Shown: piece after piece, positions 51,301 through 64,000 of the stretch
Layout: each line of letters opens with the position of its first letter
Position numbering within the stretch: the stretch's first letter is position 1
From: Eudromia elegans
Taxonomy: Eukaryota; Chordata; Aves; Tinamiformes; Tinamidae
DNA length: 64,000 nt
Assembly (NCBI GenBank): GCA_003342815.1
Contig: PTEX01000007.1
Coordinates: forward strand, 2,686,747-2,750,746
Direction of reading: 5' to 3'
Program-made: the position numbers and the translations under genes
The notes under the pieces: generated by a model
Database searches by the model: none
Told to the model about the DNA's origin: nothing
Seen by the model: the letters and a program-made list of their open reading frames with translations, nothing else

Positions 51301-54300
51301 GTTCTGAATTAAAAAAAAAAAAAGTTTATTTTGAAACATTCTGCATTTTGAATGGTAATTCAGATTTTTCATTACTTTATCTAATCTGAAACTACCTCCC
51401 TCTTTTTTTTTTCTTTTTTTTTCCTTCTTACCTCTATGTTTCTATACTTAGTTCCAGTTTGGATTACTTACCCTTCCAAAAATCTCAAAAACCTTCAATA
51501 GTTTTATGGTACAAAGCAACTGTTTCTTAGACAGTAAACATACTATTAGTTCAGTTTATATGAACAGCCTTTTAACATTTGGGATTTACTTATACTATGC
51601 AACTGATTTTGCAGGTGTGCCACTTTGGGAATAACCGTGTTAAAGCCACCCATTTTTATTTGCTGAACCATATTATGTTAAATTAATCTTGAAGTTTGTT
51701 AATCTTCTGACTGGTGTTTAGTTGAAGGGCGGATGAAAGAAAATACTTCTGTGTTCAATAACTCTGTATTGTGTGTAGACACTTACAATACAAAGGAATA
51801 TTATTTTAATTTTCATCAAGGATTTTGGTCATAATCTTGAGTGGGGATTCTCCTGTGCAGCAATACAAATTAAAATGTGTAAAACATGTGATTTATTCCC
51901 AGCTCAACCTCTGACAGATTGCATAAAATCTGTTTAAAACCTCCATAATAGTAGCTGAAATTGTCTTATGCTTTAATAAGACATCAGTTTTTATCAATAT
52001 TCTTTAAACTCTGCAGATTGAGATCATCATTATATCAGTATCCTACGCAGCTCTGAGTATTTTGACACTTGCGTAGTAATGGTGGTTTTCTTTTATTAGA
52101 AACAANTTAAATAACTGAGTGCAAATGTCTCCCACTCTCTGTTACAAGAATGGTTGGTGCTGCCAGATGCTACTTGGTCTTTAGTGGTTTGTTCAAAAGG
52201 TTTTACTATAAATATAGAGGTGGGAGCTCTTTATGCTTAATCTTGTAATGAGTTTATTTGCGTAATGCATTTACCTAAGCACACTTTCTAGGCGGTGAGC
52301 TACTGCAAGTGTAGCCAGGGATAAAGCCTTGAAGAGGCTATTTTGGACAACAAAGTGGGAGTACTTCTTGGTAGCAAGACACTCAATGTAGTAAAAACTA
52401 TCAGTTGTTAAAATAGTGACCAGTGCTAGCTGGAACTGACAGGCTTAACCCAGCTACTGTGAGGCAGTGAGGTGCACGCTCAGACCGTGGTTCTCACTGT
52501 TTCCTTGCTGCATGTGGCTGATGAACTAGAAACGGAGGTAGTGTTATAGGTGTCTGCTGATGAGCTATTTGCCTTGTAGCTTTAGTTCTTCTTCCTCAGG
52601 GTTCATCCTGAGGAGTTTGCCTTGCCTTGTCAGTCTGAGCTGTCAATGAAAAGCCTTTCTGCTGGATTTCGCAGTTCTCCCACCCTTGAAGAGAGTGGGG
52701 TATTACACTGATTTATTCCACAGTTATTCCCCCAGGATCCCATGGAAATAACTTGGCAGCTTAAATGCCCACGATCTGCTTTCAGATGGCCGCTTGAAGG
52801 GCAGCACTCTTGAGTCTTACTCTCAGCCTTTCTCGTATATGATGGGAAACCTCCACTTTCTGGATTGTGTAGGCCTCTGAGTAAAACAGCTTTTTGGCTC
52901 AGAGAGCATGTGAAGAAGACATGAGTATCTCTTGCATGAACCAGGCACCTCTTGGCAGTTTCATACTCTTTTCATCTGCTTCGGGTGCTAAAATCAGCCT
53001 AGCTGAGTATAGTATTGCAATCAGACCTGGCAGTCTTTATGGAAAGCACCAGAAGTTTCACTTCCATTTGTGCTGTTTTCTGTAATTTTCATGCCATCCT
53101 CACTGACAGGTGTGAACATTCCCCATAGTTGCTTCCCAGTTTTTTCTTCAATAAGCTCTGCCTTTTCTGCTTTCATCTTTCTCAGATCCATGTGTACAAG
53201 GGAGCGGTGGAACAGAAGAAAAGCAGGCAGGAGAGGGCTGGTGTATTTTGGGGATGGTGTCTCTTTATGAAGTGTGCTTTGTAGTAAGAGATTTACCTCC
53301 AAGTTTTCTTGACTCAGTAGGACTCTGAATAGATCAGACAAGCCTCATTTGGCTCAGTGGACAGAAATCTCTGGTGGTTTTTAACTGCTGATTTAAACAT
53401 TAAACTTGTCAAACTCNTAATAATTCTAGAAGCATCCTTTCAGCTGGCCTGAGGGCATGAGGGGAAAACAGTCTTAGAAATATTTTGCCATGCAGATTTT
53501 GACCCTTCTTTTTAAACTTGCTTCCTAGAGTCTGATGATTTTTTTGAAATTAACATATTTTCTGGACACTTGTCTAAATTTCTGTGGATTTTGTTTGTTT
53601 GTTTTGTTGGGTTTTTTTAACCTTTCTAACAAGGTGCCCCAAACTAAGCACTACATTTCCCCTCTAGTGGTGGTGGTACTTCATCTGTAGCCATGAATAC
53701 TCCATCTTCCAAGACACAGTGCCTCTGTATAATACAGCCTAACAGTAGTAGTATTTTTTTCCTGCTATATTTTATTGCAGATTCTCATCTGACATGTTAT
53801 TTTCCGATCACTCCTAATACTTCTGTTCACTGTGTGTATTTCTGTCCTGAATACTTGTGGCTTGAATTGTTTTTCCCAGGTATGCTGTTGTGCATTTTTC
53901 CCAGATGAATCCACTGTTGTTGGTGTTTGCCTACACCTCCAGTTCTTCTGCAACAGTTGAGCCCAGCATTGAGAAAAGGTAATAAACTATGACTTCTGTT
54001 AGTATCTTGTTGCTCTGTTTTTCTGACTCAAATGATTTCTGCACCTTCCTCCCATTGCAATTTTCATGAGAATATTTTTAATTCCTACTTCTTGCTTCAT
54101 CAAGGGATATTTTGAATCAAAGCAACTCTAGTACTGATTCCTATCTTACTTTACTAGGAACTTCTCTCATGCTACTGCTTGTTTTCATTTTATATTGTTA
54201 TTTTAGTAGTGTTTCTTACCCAGTCTCTGTTGCCAAGATTCTGTCTGTAGCCAAGGTGGCTTAAATAGTTTTGAGAGTGAGATAGAGAGAGGTGATGTCT

Positions 54301-56440
54301 CAATTACTCATACCCAAGAAATGATCTCTGTGGTGTCTAAAGAGGTCTTTATGCATCATTGTAATTCTACTAGAGTTAAAATATTTGGCTGCAGTATTTA
54401 TAGTTGTGGAGACGGTGAATTTTTGTCAGTAATGAAGACCTGCGGTTTTGTCATGCTGCAACGTGTCCTAGCCTATTCCAGTGCCATGTGCATCATGTGG
54501 GATCTGGGCTGGCAGCCAGTGCAAATGTTCCTGCAAGGACTTTAGGACATATTCTAATTATGTTTAGATTCACCCGCTCTCTTTACATCTGAGGGATGTC
54601 ACTCTTTCTGCTCATTTCAAAATGCAATGCAAAGCAGCCCATCTGCCAGCATGAGAGGGACCCGCTGCTGAGCTTGTGCGAGAGGTGATAGGAGGGCTGG
54701 CCTTGCGAGTGACTTTCCGCCCTCCAGCTGTGAGAAGCCCAAGGCCTTTGAACAATGTCTCAGCTTGGCCAGAGTCCAGCAGTGCCTGCAGCCAGTGCTG
54801 GGGAAGAAGTAAAATTCCCTGGAGTAAAAAAAAATCATGTCTCTAAATCTGGCAGAGGGAAGGAAGGATAGACTGTGGGTGAAGCATATGAAGCTCTCCA
54901 CAGTNGAAAAAAAAAAAGGTTTTCTGGTTAAAGGCCAAAGACTGAAAGAAAAAAATGCATATGGGAGTTATGTATGTGAACAAGTGTGTTCTCTCTCCTT
55001 AACCTGCTGTTCAGTGTGTAGGATGGGACTAGAGGACTTTTCCTAAAAGAGTCTTCCTCCTTTTTTAAGGGAACAGGAAATGCACAACATTATACAGAAT
55101 AAAAGCCATTATTCAGCACTGTGCCCTGGCATGTAACTCCTGTGAAGTGAACACAGTGAGGACAAGTCCNTGTTTGTATGTGATATATGGGATGTGAGAT
55201 TTTGCATTTCTGTGGATATGTAGAACAGGCTGAGGAAAAAGGTGCAGACACAGCCTGGTATAAATGTTCTGATATGGGGAAGGAGGAGAGACTAGTGCCT
55301 GGACTGACTTTGGAGGTTACCAAGAGCAAGCCTGTCTTCCAGCCTCTGCTGTGCTCTGTGTGCTCTGAAAAGACTAAATTGCATGGAGTCTTTCCTGGAG
55401 AGTAGCGTGCAACACCTTCTGAATTAATTTCTTAAGGATAATGTTGTTACGTCTGATCCCTGGTGAATTAATGGTTCTTGTTGTCTAGGCAGGCACATTA
55501 ATTAACTGAGGATGTAAGAAGACTTGGGTCAGACCTCCAGAAAGTGGGCCAGGCCCTTGCGATCCCTCACGGCCACTGGGATCATTGCGCTGCCTGCTCT
55601 GACCCGGCTAAGCGGCGCATTATCAGTCTAGGATGTCTCAGTCCAGGCTTGCTTGTGCTCACAGTCTTAGTGCAGCNGCAGCTCCTGACTGTGCTGTGGG
55701 CGGTAGGTTTGTCCAAAAGGAAGGGCTTTGGTGTTCAGGTGGCACCTGGCAACAGCTTGGAAGGCTCTTGTTAGTCCCCTTGGTAAGTCATTTGGCTCCT
55801 GGGCACTGTTCCCGAGAAAGCTGAAGTGACTTGAGGAGGTGAATGGGTTGAAGGTTTATAAACTGTAGCCTGCAGGCCCCAAACTGGTTATGAGCCTCTC
55901 CCAGGTGCCCATGGCCTGCCTGCTGCAGTGGCATCTGTGGTGACCACTGATTGCAGTAACTTAAGAAAGTTTGTGAACCCCTTCAGTAGAAGATAGGTGT
56001 GCAGGCTCAGCCTGTTGTGGAGTTTTTAGATGAACTTCCTCTCCNCTTTTTTTTTCAGAAGAAGCTCTGTGTGTTTTGTTCCTTCCGCCTTACCCATACA
56101 TGGGCTTAGGAGAAAGAAAAGCTAATTCTCTTCTTTGCNTGCTCTTGGCTTTTATTGCTGTAAGCTTGCTTACTTCAGTATCTGTAAGATGAAAGTCAGG
56201 CTGTGCTCTTGGGACTGGGTGTGCAGGACTGGAGTGGGCNGCTGCCTTGAAGAGGTTTCTTTGTACTTTAATGGGCACTGCAAGGGTTCCCAACAGAATT
56301 CCTAGGATGAAAGCTATTTTTCCTGTGTCAGGCTGCAAATAGCCTCATTACTGGCCTGGCTTTTTCAGCACAGCACATATGTTACTGCAGGGTTGTCAGC
56401 CCTTCAGTAGATTTCTACAGTGCAGTAAAAATAAGTAGAT
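48324..56440. other. Intergenic, no gene established
   Basis: Mostly unique-looking DNA with GC rising toward the right. Possible regulatory islands are 48840-49090 and 54610-54830. Several open frames (50751-51191, 53021-53341, 55544-55774) show no family resemblance, splice logic or codon bias that I can support. Confidence 0.5.
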
Positions 56441-56510
56441 TAACTCAGCAAAGAAGATTAGAGGCACTTTGGGAAAGGAACGAGAAAGGAGGAGGATGAG
56501 CAGAAGAGAG

Positions 56511-56518
56511 TATAAAAA
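56511..56518 (+). promoter_or_regulatory. TATA-like motif upstream of the coiled-coil ORF
   Basis: TATAAAAA 120 bases before the ATG at 56631. It could place a start site near 56540, in which case the upstream exon and its donor at 56533 would not be used. It competes with the spliced model; undecided. Confidence 0.3.
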
Positions 56519-56630
56519 GAAACCACCAGCCGGTGAGTGCCAGGTTTTCTGGTGCATGTTACACAGGGTGGCGTTCTTTGTCCCTTTTGGGTTTGGGTTA
56601 GGCCGGCTGAACAGAACCGAACCTGACGCC

Positions 56631-56903
56631 ATGTCCAGAGAGAAACTGGAGTCTCTGGTCAAGAACATGGAGATCATGCTCTCCGAGGTGGAGCAGCTGA
56701 AGATCCACTGCACCAAGCAGACGGAGGAGGTGAACCAGGTGGTGCAGGAACTGCGTCGGGAGAACAAGGAGCTGACAGAGAAGTACGAGCTCATCTGTCA
56801 GGATCTGAAGGAAGCCAAGGAGGCCATTGCCCAGCTGCAGGACACCAAGTTTGCCTTTGAGGCAAAGGAACGGCAAGCACAGAAGCTCAACCGACAGCTG
56901 TGA
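56631..56903 (+). CDS. Unrecognised 90-aa all-coiled-coil protein
   Basis: I do not recognise the family. From a strong start context (GACGCCATGT) the frame gives MSREK, then 84 residues that fall exactly into 12 heptads with L, M, V, C, V, L, L, I, A, L, F, A at successive a positions, then a final Leu and TGA. The d positions are hydrophobic in about half of the heptads, mostly the first three and the fifth. Codons are strongly C/G-ending (CTG, GAG, AAG, CAG), unlike the A/T-rich surroundings and typical of a selected gene. The likely exon is 56602-56907: acceptor GGTTTGGGTTAG before it and donor AATG|GTAGGAGAG four bases after the stop. An upstream donor at 56533 (CCG|GTGAGTGC) would join in frame to add MSRREYKKKPPAG and RLNRTEPDA before MSREK; the 69-nt intron is itself open. 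No signal peptide or TM segment. Probable role: oligomerisation or scaffold; nothing more can be claimed. Confidence 0.6.
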   Translation: MSREKLESLVKNMEIMLSEVEQLKIHCTKQTEEVNQVVQELRRENKELTEKYELICQDLKEAKEAIAQLQDTKFAFEAKERQAQKLNRQL

Positions 56904-56907
56904 AATG

Positions 56908-59900
56908 GTAGGAGAGAGAAGCAAGAGATTTCTTAACCTGACCTAAAAGTAAACAGAAACCTTCAACTGCTGCAAACAAAATCCCTGGACTGTTTTTTTA
57001 AAGTAACTGTCTGTCTTCCTCCTGGAACTAAACTTGCATGCTGGAAAAAAGTCCTCTTTTCGTGGAGGGAAGATCTCAGGTACAGCTGGAATTCTGCCCC
57101 AGAAGGCTCCTTCGTTAATGACTACATATTTCACTGTGCTGGGAGGGAAATCTCATTCCTGGATCCCCTGTCAGAGATCTGAGACACAGATGAACAACAA
57201 TGGCTGCNCCGATCTGGGTACCTTTTTATGCCCTGTGGGGTTAGTGCAAGGACAGAGCCGGTGAAAAGAACCGTCCTTGCTGTGAGACGTACGAGAGCTG
57301 CGCTGCAAGAGCCTGTCCAGATGGAGAGAAAGATTGTTATCTGGACAGCCCCCCTTGCCCGACTTCTCCATTAGCGTTTCTCCGTTTAACATAACAAGAT
57401 TGCTATGTTGCAGCTAGATGGTGATGCCATCCTCAGCAAGGTGTCAGCCTCATTGCTGCCTGACACTGGAAGCATCAGTGCGAGCTAATGTTGTGCCTCG
57501 TGCTTGCAAACACCAGCTACCACGGGCATGTTGGTCCAGAGGATCTTTAATGTTACTACAATTGCTGTTGTCCTCTTCACATTCCAAACTGATGTGAAAG
57601 GACTGGGAAGGTTTCTGTCTTGATTTCCATTTCAATAGAGATAAACCCTAATGACTCCATGTTTAGTATGTTAGAGTTAAACCTCTGCTGAATATAACAC
57701 TTCAGCTGAAGAGCTATGTTTTGACACAGGAATTACATCTCATAAGTGGAACTAATGTGAATAAATGGACCAGGAATTAGTAGGGATATAAGTGTATGTG
57801 GCAGGGGGTGGTGAGAATAGCCTGTTAGAAGATTTTGCTTTCAACTTCTGTCTTCTGGCTCTCCTAAAGAGCATTTGGGGTAGTCAGTGCCAAGTACAGC
57901 TAAGAGCAGGTGCCTTCTGACTGCACAGTGAATAGCAGGAGATCTTGCNGGGGGGAAGTGTGGAGAAGTTGCTGTGAGAAAAAGCTTGAATTTTTAAACA
58001 GAGAATAGCTGGCATGGTTCCACGAGGATCTTTCTTCATGTTGGCTGTGATGTAGTCGGCTTCCTTTTTCCCTTCAAACTTTTCTGTATGATTATCTCTG
58101 CCTGGCAAATTCCCTCTCCCGGAAAGGGCTGAGGGAGGGGAGAAGCAGGGAAACCGTTTCTGCTTCAGGCTCTGTGTCTCATCTAGGGCCCAGGCCCTGG
58201 GCTGGGTGGAGGGGATGAACCACAGGAAGAGTGGGGAAAGGGAGGCTGGACTACCTTGNCTGGACTTGGCCGAGGCACCGGCTCACCGTGACCCTGTGCT
58301 CTTTACCCACCAGTGTCAGCTTGGGGGGGGCATAAGAAGTCAACGTTAATCACTAGGTTTATGTAAGAGCTAAAAATGTTTTCTCTCGAAATGGATTTTC
58401 TAGCCCAATCTGCTTACCACCTCTGCTTCCTTATACTTTTTATAAATTATTAAAATGTAAAAATCAATAATAAAAGGAAAACACAAACATCTGTTCTGGA
58501 TCAGGCATAGCCTCATTTAATGCATGTATGTGGTATTTGTTGAATGTGTGCTTGCTAAATACAATTATTTATTGTATTATTAAATTCCAGTTTAAGTCCT
58601 CCTTAGGAAAGAATGGACTAAGGGAGACCCTACAGATCTCTCCATGTTTCTGTGTTAATCTCTCTAAATGAGATTCTCTGTGTGGCAGTCAAGTTTACTC
58701 CATGCAGTATCTTAATCCATGATACAGGAAAAGAAAATGGGATTGCAGTGCCCTTTTGATCCGTTTCCTAATAATTAGAAATATTCTAAGTGTCCAATAT
58801 TCAGGAAAGCTGAGAGGTGATTTTATGTAAATATTCTAAAATTTGAAGTGGAACATTGGAAAAATTGAGTACATTATCTAGTACAATAACAATAACAAAG
58901 CCCTCCTTCCCTCCCAAGAGATTCTGTTGTGTCTCCTTTTCATTTATGTTGGTTGCACTTGGGAATAGTTGGGCTGGTATAAAACCATTGCAGCTTTCAT
59001 TGCTCGTGGGTCCTTTGCTCTTCTATGTCCAAGTCTTCCAGTATCCAAGTCCAGGCTTAGCATGGATCAGTGCCTTCTCTTGGATCCTGCACTGTGTACC
59101 AATACGTTGGTACTGCGTATTGGAGAGCCTTTTGTAATATTTTTCTGGAATTAGTCATGGCCCTTGATAGTTGTTTCTGTTTTCTAAACACCAACATTAT
59201 CGATTCATGCTTCCTTTTTTCTTTAAATGGCCATGAGGGTGAAGAACTGAAATTTATATGTGGCATAATCAGCTTGTTCAGAAAGTTGGCCAGATAAAAA
59301 TCTTGCCTGATTTGGATAAGAATCAAAAATAAATATGAAGTGACAAGGAGTAAGCTATTTGCCTCCTCTTGGAAAGAGATAGAGGTGTCTAATTCTTTGA
59401 ATCTAGAAAACAAATTTATTTGAGGACTATTTTGGAGAGCACAATATAGGAGTTGCCTCAGTTGTCAGGAAGGGATGAAGAAAATGGGACTCAGTCAGAC
59501 CAAGTCTGCATGAGTCTCTCCATTCTTGGAGCAAATTATAGCAAATTACTCACAACTGGGTTGGTTTTTTTTTTTTACTATTCTGGGCTGCCTTATATGG
59601 CAGTGTGCAAGAAGGGAGACTGGACAGGACTGAAGCTGTTACAGTCAGACACAGGCAACCTCCCTCCCTCTGACCTAGGAGAAGCTACTTGGGCTTGGTC
59701 TGATGTCCTGGAGCCCTTTATTTCCTTACCTTCTCATTCAGGGATCAGCACACTCACCTGGGATGCCAGATTCCAGTTCAAGGTCGTCCTCTGCTTGAAA
59801 GAATTTGGGCCCATACTCGCTGAATGAAGTGGCCTAAGCTCAAGTCTGGTGAGGCTGTCACTTGATCAAGCACTTCCTTAAGAAACTGGATGTTAGTTTG

Positions 59901-62900
59901 AAAGGTAAGTAGAGACAAGCATCCCATTTCCCAGCACATGACCCAACCATCTTGTCACAGGCCCTTTCTGTTTGGCTAGAAGATGAAGGAGGTGCTGAAG
60001 AACACTGGTTTCTGTACGTCTAACGCCATAGCTAGTTATACTGGAGCTATATCCAGACAGGTATGTAAATTTTCAAATATTCTTTGATACCACGCACTGG
60101 TAATCCTGGAAGTAAANAATCCTGGTGATCTGTTACCATGAGAGGTAATTCTGGAGTCCATCGAAGGAAAGCGTAAGTGTCTTGTTATGTCTTGTACTGA
60201 CCTCCATCATGTAATTATTGAAATCCCAGCATCACAGCTCCTGTAGAAATTGCTTCTTGCCAAAAGCGTTTAAATTGGTGGGATTAGAAGGGATATTTTG
60301 TTCAGCAAAACTCATTCTCTCTGCATTTACGTAAACTGTTTCTTCTTGATGATCTCATCAGTGACGCCCACCTGCCATTTGCCTCTGGGCAAGCTGCTGG
60401 TTGGGGCTAGTTGCAAGAGGGTAATTGCTGTGTTCCTGACTGTCTCCGTTCCACAGTGAATTGTGAGTGCCTTATCAAGACAGGGGAATGATTGTGGATC
60501 AGTGAATTGCTTTACTTTCACTGAATGTTGAAAACACTTTCGACACAGGGATCATGTCCTTTCTCCCAGAGAAATGGTGCACACACAAAACAGATTCTGT
60601 GGACGTAGCTACGGGGCAAAGGTTTTTTTCATATTTGCATTGTGTCTTTCCTGGTAAGGACTGGCCTTGAATCCAAATACCCTACTAAAAAAAAGCTTTT
60701 GCTTTTGTCATAACTCTACTGGAATCAGGCAGAAGGAGCATACTTTTTTCTTTTGTTAATAAAGGGAGTTTCATCAATATTTTATGTTACTGATCTTTGG
60801 TAACTACAGTGAATTTCTTAGCAACTCAGAAGGTTACCTATTAAGCCTTTATAGGGTTAAAAATAAATCCAGATGTATTTATGCAGTATCTGCTTCAGTG
60901 CAAGTAGGCACAGCTGTTTTTCGGATGTATCCTGGCTAGATTCCATCACGGACAGTCACGTTTTCTCTCTAAAGTCCCTCATAGTTTTAAAGAACAACCA
61001 AAGCAGCATTAGTAAACTTCACATCACAAAAGTCACTTATCCAGGGTCCTGCTGCCGTGAGAAAAATTTTAGGAATCAGGTTTGTATAAATTTGTCTGGA
61101 ATTGGTTTTTGTTTTGGTTTAGTTTGGTTTTGGGGTTTTTTTTATGTGTGTGTGTGTTTTTGTTGTTGTTGCCTACTAGCTTTTGAGCCTTGAGGACTAG
61201 CTTTCCAGCCTGTGCTTCCCAAAGCTTTAAACTGATCTCATTCATTCATGGTGGCCAAGGGTTGGGTGGTTGGTGGGGAGGTGATCAATACTGTGCAGCC
61301 CCAAACATGACCATGAGAGGTGACAGCACAGCAGGACCCAATGGTCAACAGAGAATACGGGGTGGGTAAAGAAGAAGGTCCACTGGTGTAACCCTGTCCC
61401 CATGGAAATGGAGAGGGTCCAGAGCTTGGCCCAAAACCCACGCTTCTTTTCTTTCCGTAAAGGAAAATTTGATTCTAGAGGACCAAGATGCAACCTCTAT
61501 ATTCTTAGGTGAGCATTAATGATGCCCAGTTGTTATCCCTCCTAGCAAGGGAGACAGAGATAGCTGTGCATCAGCACTACCAGCAGGCACTCTGCACCCC
61601 TTGGGGTTTCTCTGCTTCCTGGCTNACTGGTGAAGGTGTTGTGTTAGTTTTCCTGGTGGGGTTTATGGTGCAGACCTTATTTATTCTGGCAGGAAGGTAC
61701 AGGATTGCTTTTGCACGCGGAAAAGAGGTGATGTGCATTTGAACTCCATCACGTGCAGGAGGCATCACTCAGTGCCTTCTGTGCCTGTGTACCTCTGCGG
61801 CTGGCGCCAGGTAAGAATTGCCCAGCCAGGGGGTTAGAGCAGCTGTAGCCCCTGAATAAAGTTGCTTGCTGTGGGACACGTTCCTCTCTGTCACCTGGTG
61901 CACTTAGGCTGTCATAAACTCTCTCAGTTCAGAACTGTGTGTGTCTAGACTAATTGGCTGTTACCAAGGACACTGTCTCTTTTTCTCATCTAAAGGCTGC
62001 AAGACGGCCAAGCAGAGACCAGTGACACCAGTTCCGGAGAGTTTAGTGAAAGTCCTGATGTTTTCCTTGAAGATTCAGCACTTGCAGTTACCTTGGAGTT
62101 ACTTTGGAGAAGCACCGACTTTTCTTTTGAAAGTAAGTTTATGTTTCTCTTGATTTCAAGCAAAAGAACTACTGATAAAAAACTGGAAGGCAAACAACTC
62201 CCCCTCCCCAATTTAATACTTTAAAGCGATTCTCATAATCTTGGAGATCTCTATCATGTTACTTAAGTCAAAATGTTGACAGCTGTTAAACTGCTGGAGC
62301 AGAATTTATTTTTATAGATCAGTGATCTTTATCTTCAACTTTTGTTTGTTCTAAACTAAGCAGAGAGTAAAATCAATAGGGGGAAAAACAATCTGTTTTC
62401 ATGACAAAACAACAAAAACACGTAAGTTCTTATGCAATGATTTCTCCATTATTCACATGATTAACAGCACAAGTTTTTCCTTGTAATGTGTCCAACTAGA
62501 TTCTTTTTTTTTTTTTTCCTGAGTAATTTTTCTGTTCCAAATTGTTCCTCTGTGGGATTTTTCAGAGGGTATCTGAGTTGCATGGTATATGTTAAAGGAG
62601 AAAACAGGGAAACCTGAGATGCCTCTGTCTTTGGGTAAATTCAGATCTATGTCCAAAGGCTTGTGGATAACTGTCTCCCTTTCCATTTGCTGCCTACAGC
62701 TAAAACACAAGTAGCTACCAAGGGCCCCACCCCTGCAGTAACTTGAGGCGTAGTTTGTGTGCTCACACGCATGCAGGCTCCAGGAGCGGGAAGCCCCTCC
62801 AAGTCACCCATGCGTGCGTGCCTACGGCTCCAGCGTTTCCAAGCGAAAGAGAAAACACTTGTGAAGAAACTTGGAGGCGGAGGGGGTTAAATGAAATCCA

Positions 62901-64000
62901 ACTCTCCTTTTCCTGTGCTGTAAGGATTAGTTACCAAACAGGAGCTGGAGAGAAGAGCATGTTAGAGCCACCATTTGAACCAGAAAGGTAGGAAAGTGGC
63001 TACTGGAGCTTGCCTACACATTGGTGTAAGTGCCTCTAACTTCTGCACTCTCTATTAACAGGTACATGCAGAAGGTAAGAGTTGGTCTTGTATTCTGGGC
63101 TCTCTCCTAGTCCCTCTGCCTGGTCATCTATTTTCTATTAGTCTTTTCTGTGCTGTTTATGGTTTTTCTTAAGCTAACTTCACCACCATTTTTTTTTCTT
63201 TAGTTGAGAGATTTTAGGGGAGAGGAGAAACAAAAGTCCTTATAACTGCAAAATGAGACTTCTTAGCAGGGAGGGAAGAAGGAACTCCATGTATTTGGTG
63301 AACACTAATCCCTTCTCCCTCACAAAAAAATTACACGAAAGCTGCTGTTCTTGTCATTGCAGTGGTTTGGAAGGATGCAAGGGGAGGTATCAGTGTATAG
63401 GATGCAGAGTGAGCCCACTGAAAGGTAGGCACGTGTCATCTAGCAGCAGGAATGCAGAAAGAAAGGCAAATGCAGCAGGATTCTTGCAGGGACAAACATG
63501 TTTTTTGGTGGTTGGAGGAAAAGCCTACCCAGGTGCTAAGACCCTTTGAACTCTTAGCTGCCACCCCTGGGGTGCTCAGATGCTTCTGCTCAAGTGCTGG
63601 CAGGGCACACATGGAAAGGGAGCCAAAGTCTGCTGATCAGTGCACATTGCTCTCAGCTGTGAGACAACCAGTTTTGGAGGCTGTTCTTAGCCGAATAATG
63701 CTGTTTGACTCGAGAGAGATGCTTATGAAACGGGAAGTTTGTTGTAGGATGTGATCCCTCATCCCTGAGGAAGTCTGATGTGTAAGGTGGACCTTGAACA
63801 CTACCTGAGGGATCTGTGGCAAGAAGATGGCAAACAACTCTGACAAGGTGGTAGATTTGCCCTGTTTCCTGATATTCCTTGTGGGTGACCATGTGGAGGT
63901 AGAGGACTGGTTTATAGAAAAACTGAGCTGCAAAGTTTTGTAAAAGTAATTGTCAGTACTGAATGGAGCTCCTAGGACTAGGAATAGCTAGTATTAGTAG
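56908..64000. other. Intergenic or untranslated, no further gene established
   Basis: May contain the 3'UTR of the coiled-coil gene (AATAAA at 58469-58474 is the first good poly(A) signal). In human the next gene is PAPLN, but I see no thrombospondin-repeat or other papilin exon. A small CpG cluster lies at 62745-62860. Splice-like pairs such as 63060-63072 are too short to call. Remaining open frames look like chance. Confidence 0.5.

Noticed and set aside
56598-56924. Antisense 108-aa Leu-rich frame
   Set aside because: Reverse shadow of the coiled-coil ORF; its Leu/His richness comes from complementing GAG, CAG and AAG codons.
63060-63072. 13-nt segment between AACAG and GTAAGAG, a possible microexon
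   Set aside because: No neighbouring exons to join it to, so nothing distinguishes it from chance.

Overview
The window is vertebrate nuclear DNA, almost certainly from a bird. It carries two multi-exon genes that are near-identical in protein to mammalian RBM25 and PSEN1. The interspersed repeats I can recognise are 5'-truncated CR1 LINEs ending in the avian ATTCTATGATTCTATG-type tail. Introns are modest in size, and a sharp CpG island marks the second promoter. Scattered single Ns indicate a draft assembly. RBM25 followed by PSEN1, both on the + strand, matches the order on human 14q24.

Region by region. (1) 1-18842: the 3' three quarters of RBM25, from the middle of the RRM to the stop codon. 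It has 15 coding exons (728 codons plus stop) covering the RRM end, the RE/RD-rich region and the C-terminal PWI domain. One intron is GC-AG. The intron before the RE/RD exons holds two unexplained exon-like segments, and a 279-bp Tigger/pogo-like miniature transposon lies in an earlier intron. (2) 18843-22500: RBM25 3'UTR and a short intergenic gap. (3) 22560-23170: CpG island promoter of PSEN1 with paired ETS motifs. (4) 25472-42463: complete PSEN1 coding region, 10 coding exons, 466 aa, with both catalytic aspartates (D258 and D384 here) and the PALP motif, then about 4 kb of 3'UTR to a poly(A) signal at 46423. (5) 46450-64000: gene-poor DNA with one CR1 and one convincing small open reading frame at 56631-56903, which encodes an uninterrupted 12-heptad coiled coil that I do not recognise.

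The two large genes act separately. RBM25 is a U1-snRNP-associated splicing regulator in the nucleus. PSEN1 is the catalytic subunit of gamma-secretase in the secretory and endosomal membrane system. The most interesting candidates are: an alternative PSEN1 first coding exon (27547-27630) that would replace the normal 28 N-terminal residues with a different 28 carrying an acidic-dileucine sorting signal like that of presenilin-2; the small coiled-coil gene; an inverted CR1 pair bracketing a PSEN1 exon; and a candidate RBM25 poison exon. All rest on reading the sequence by eye; no alignment or transcript data were available.
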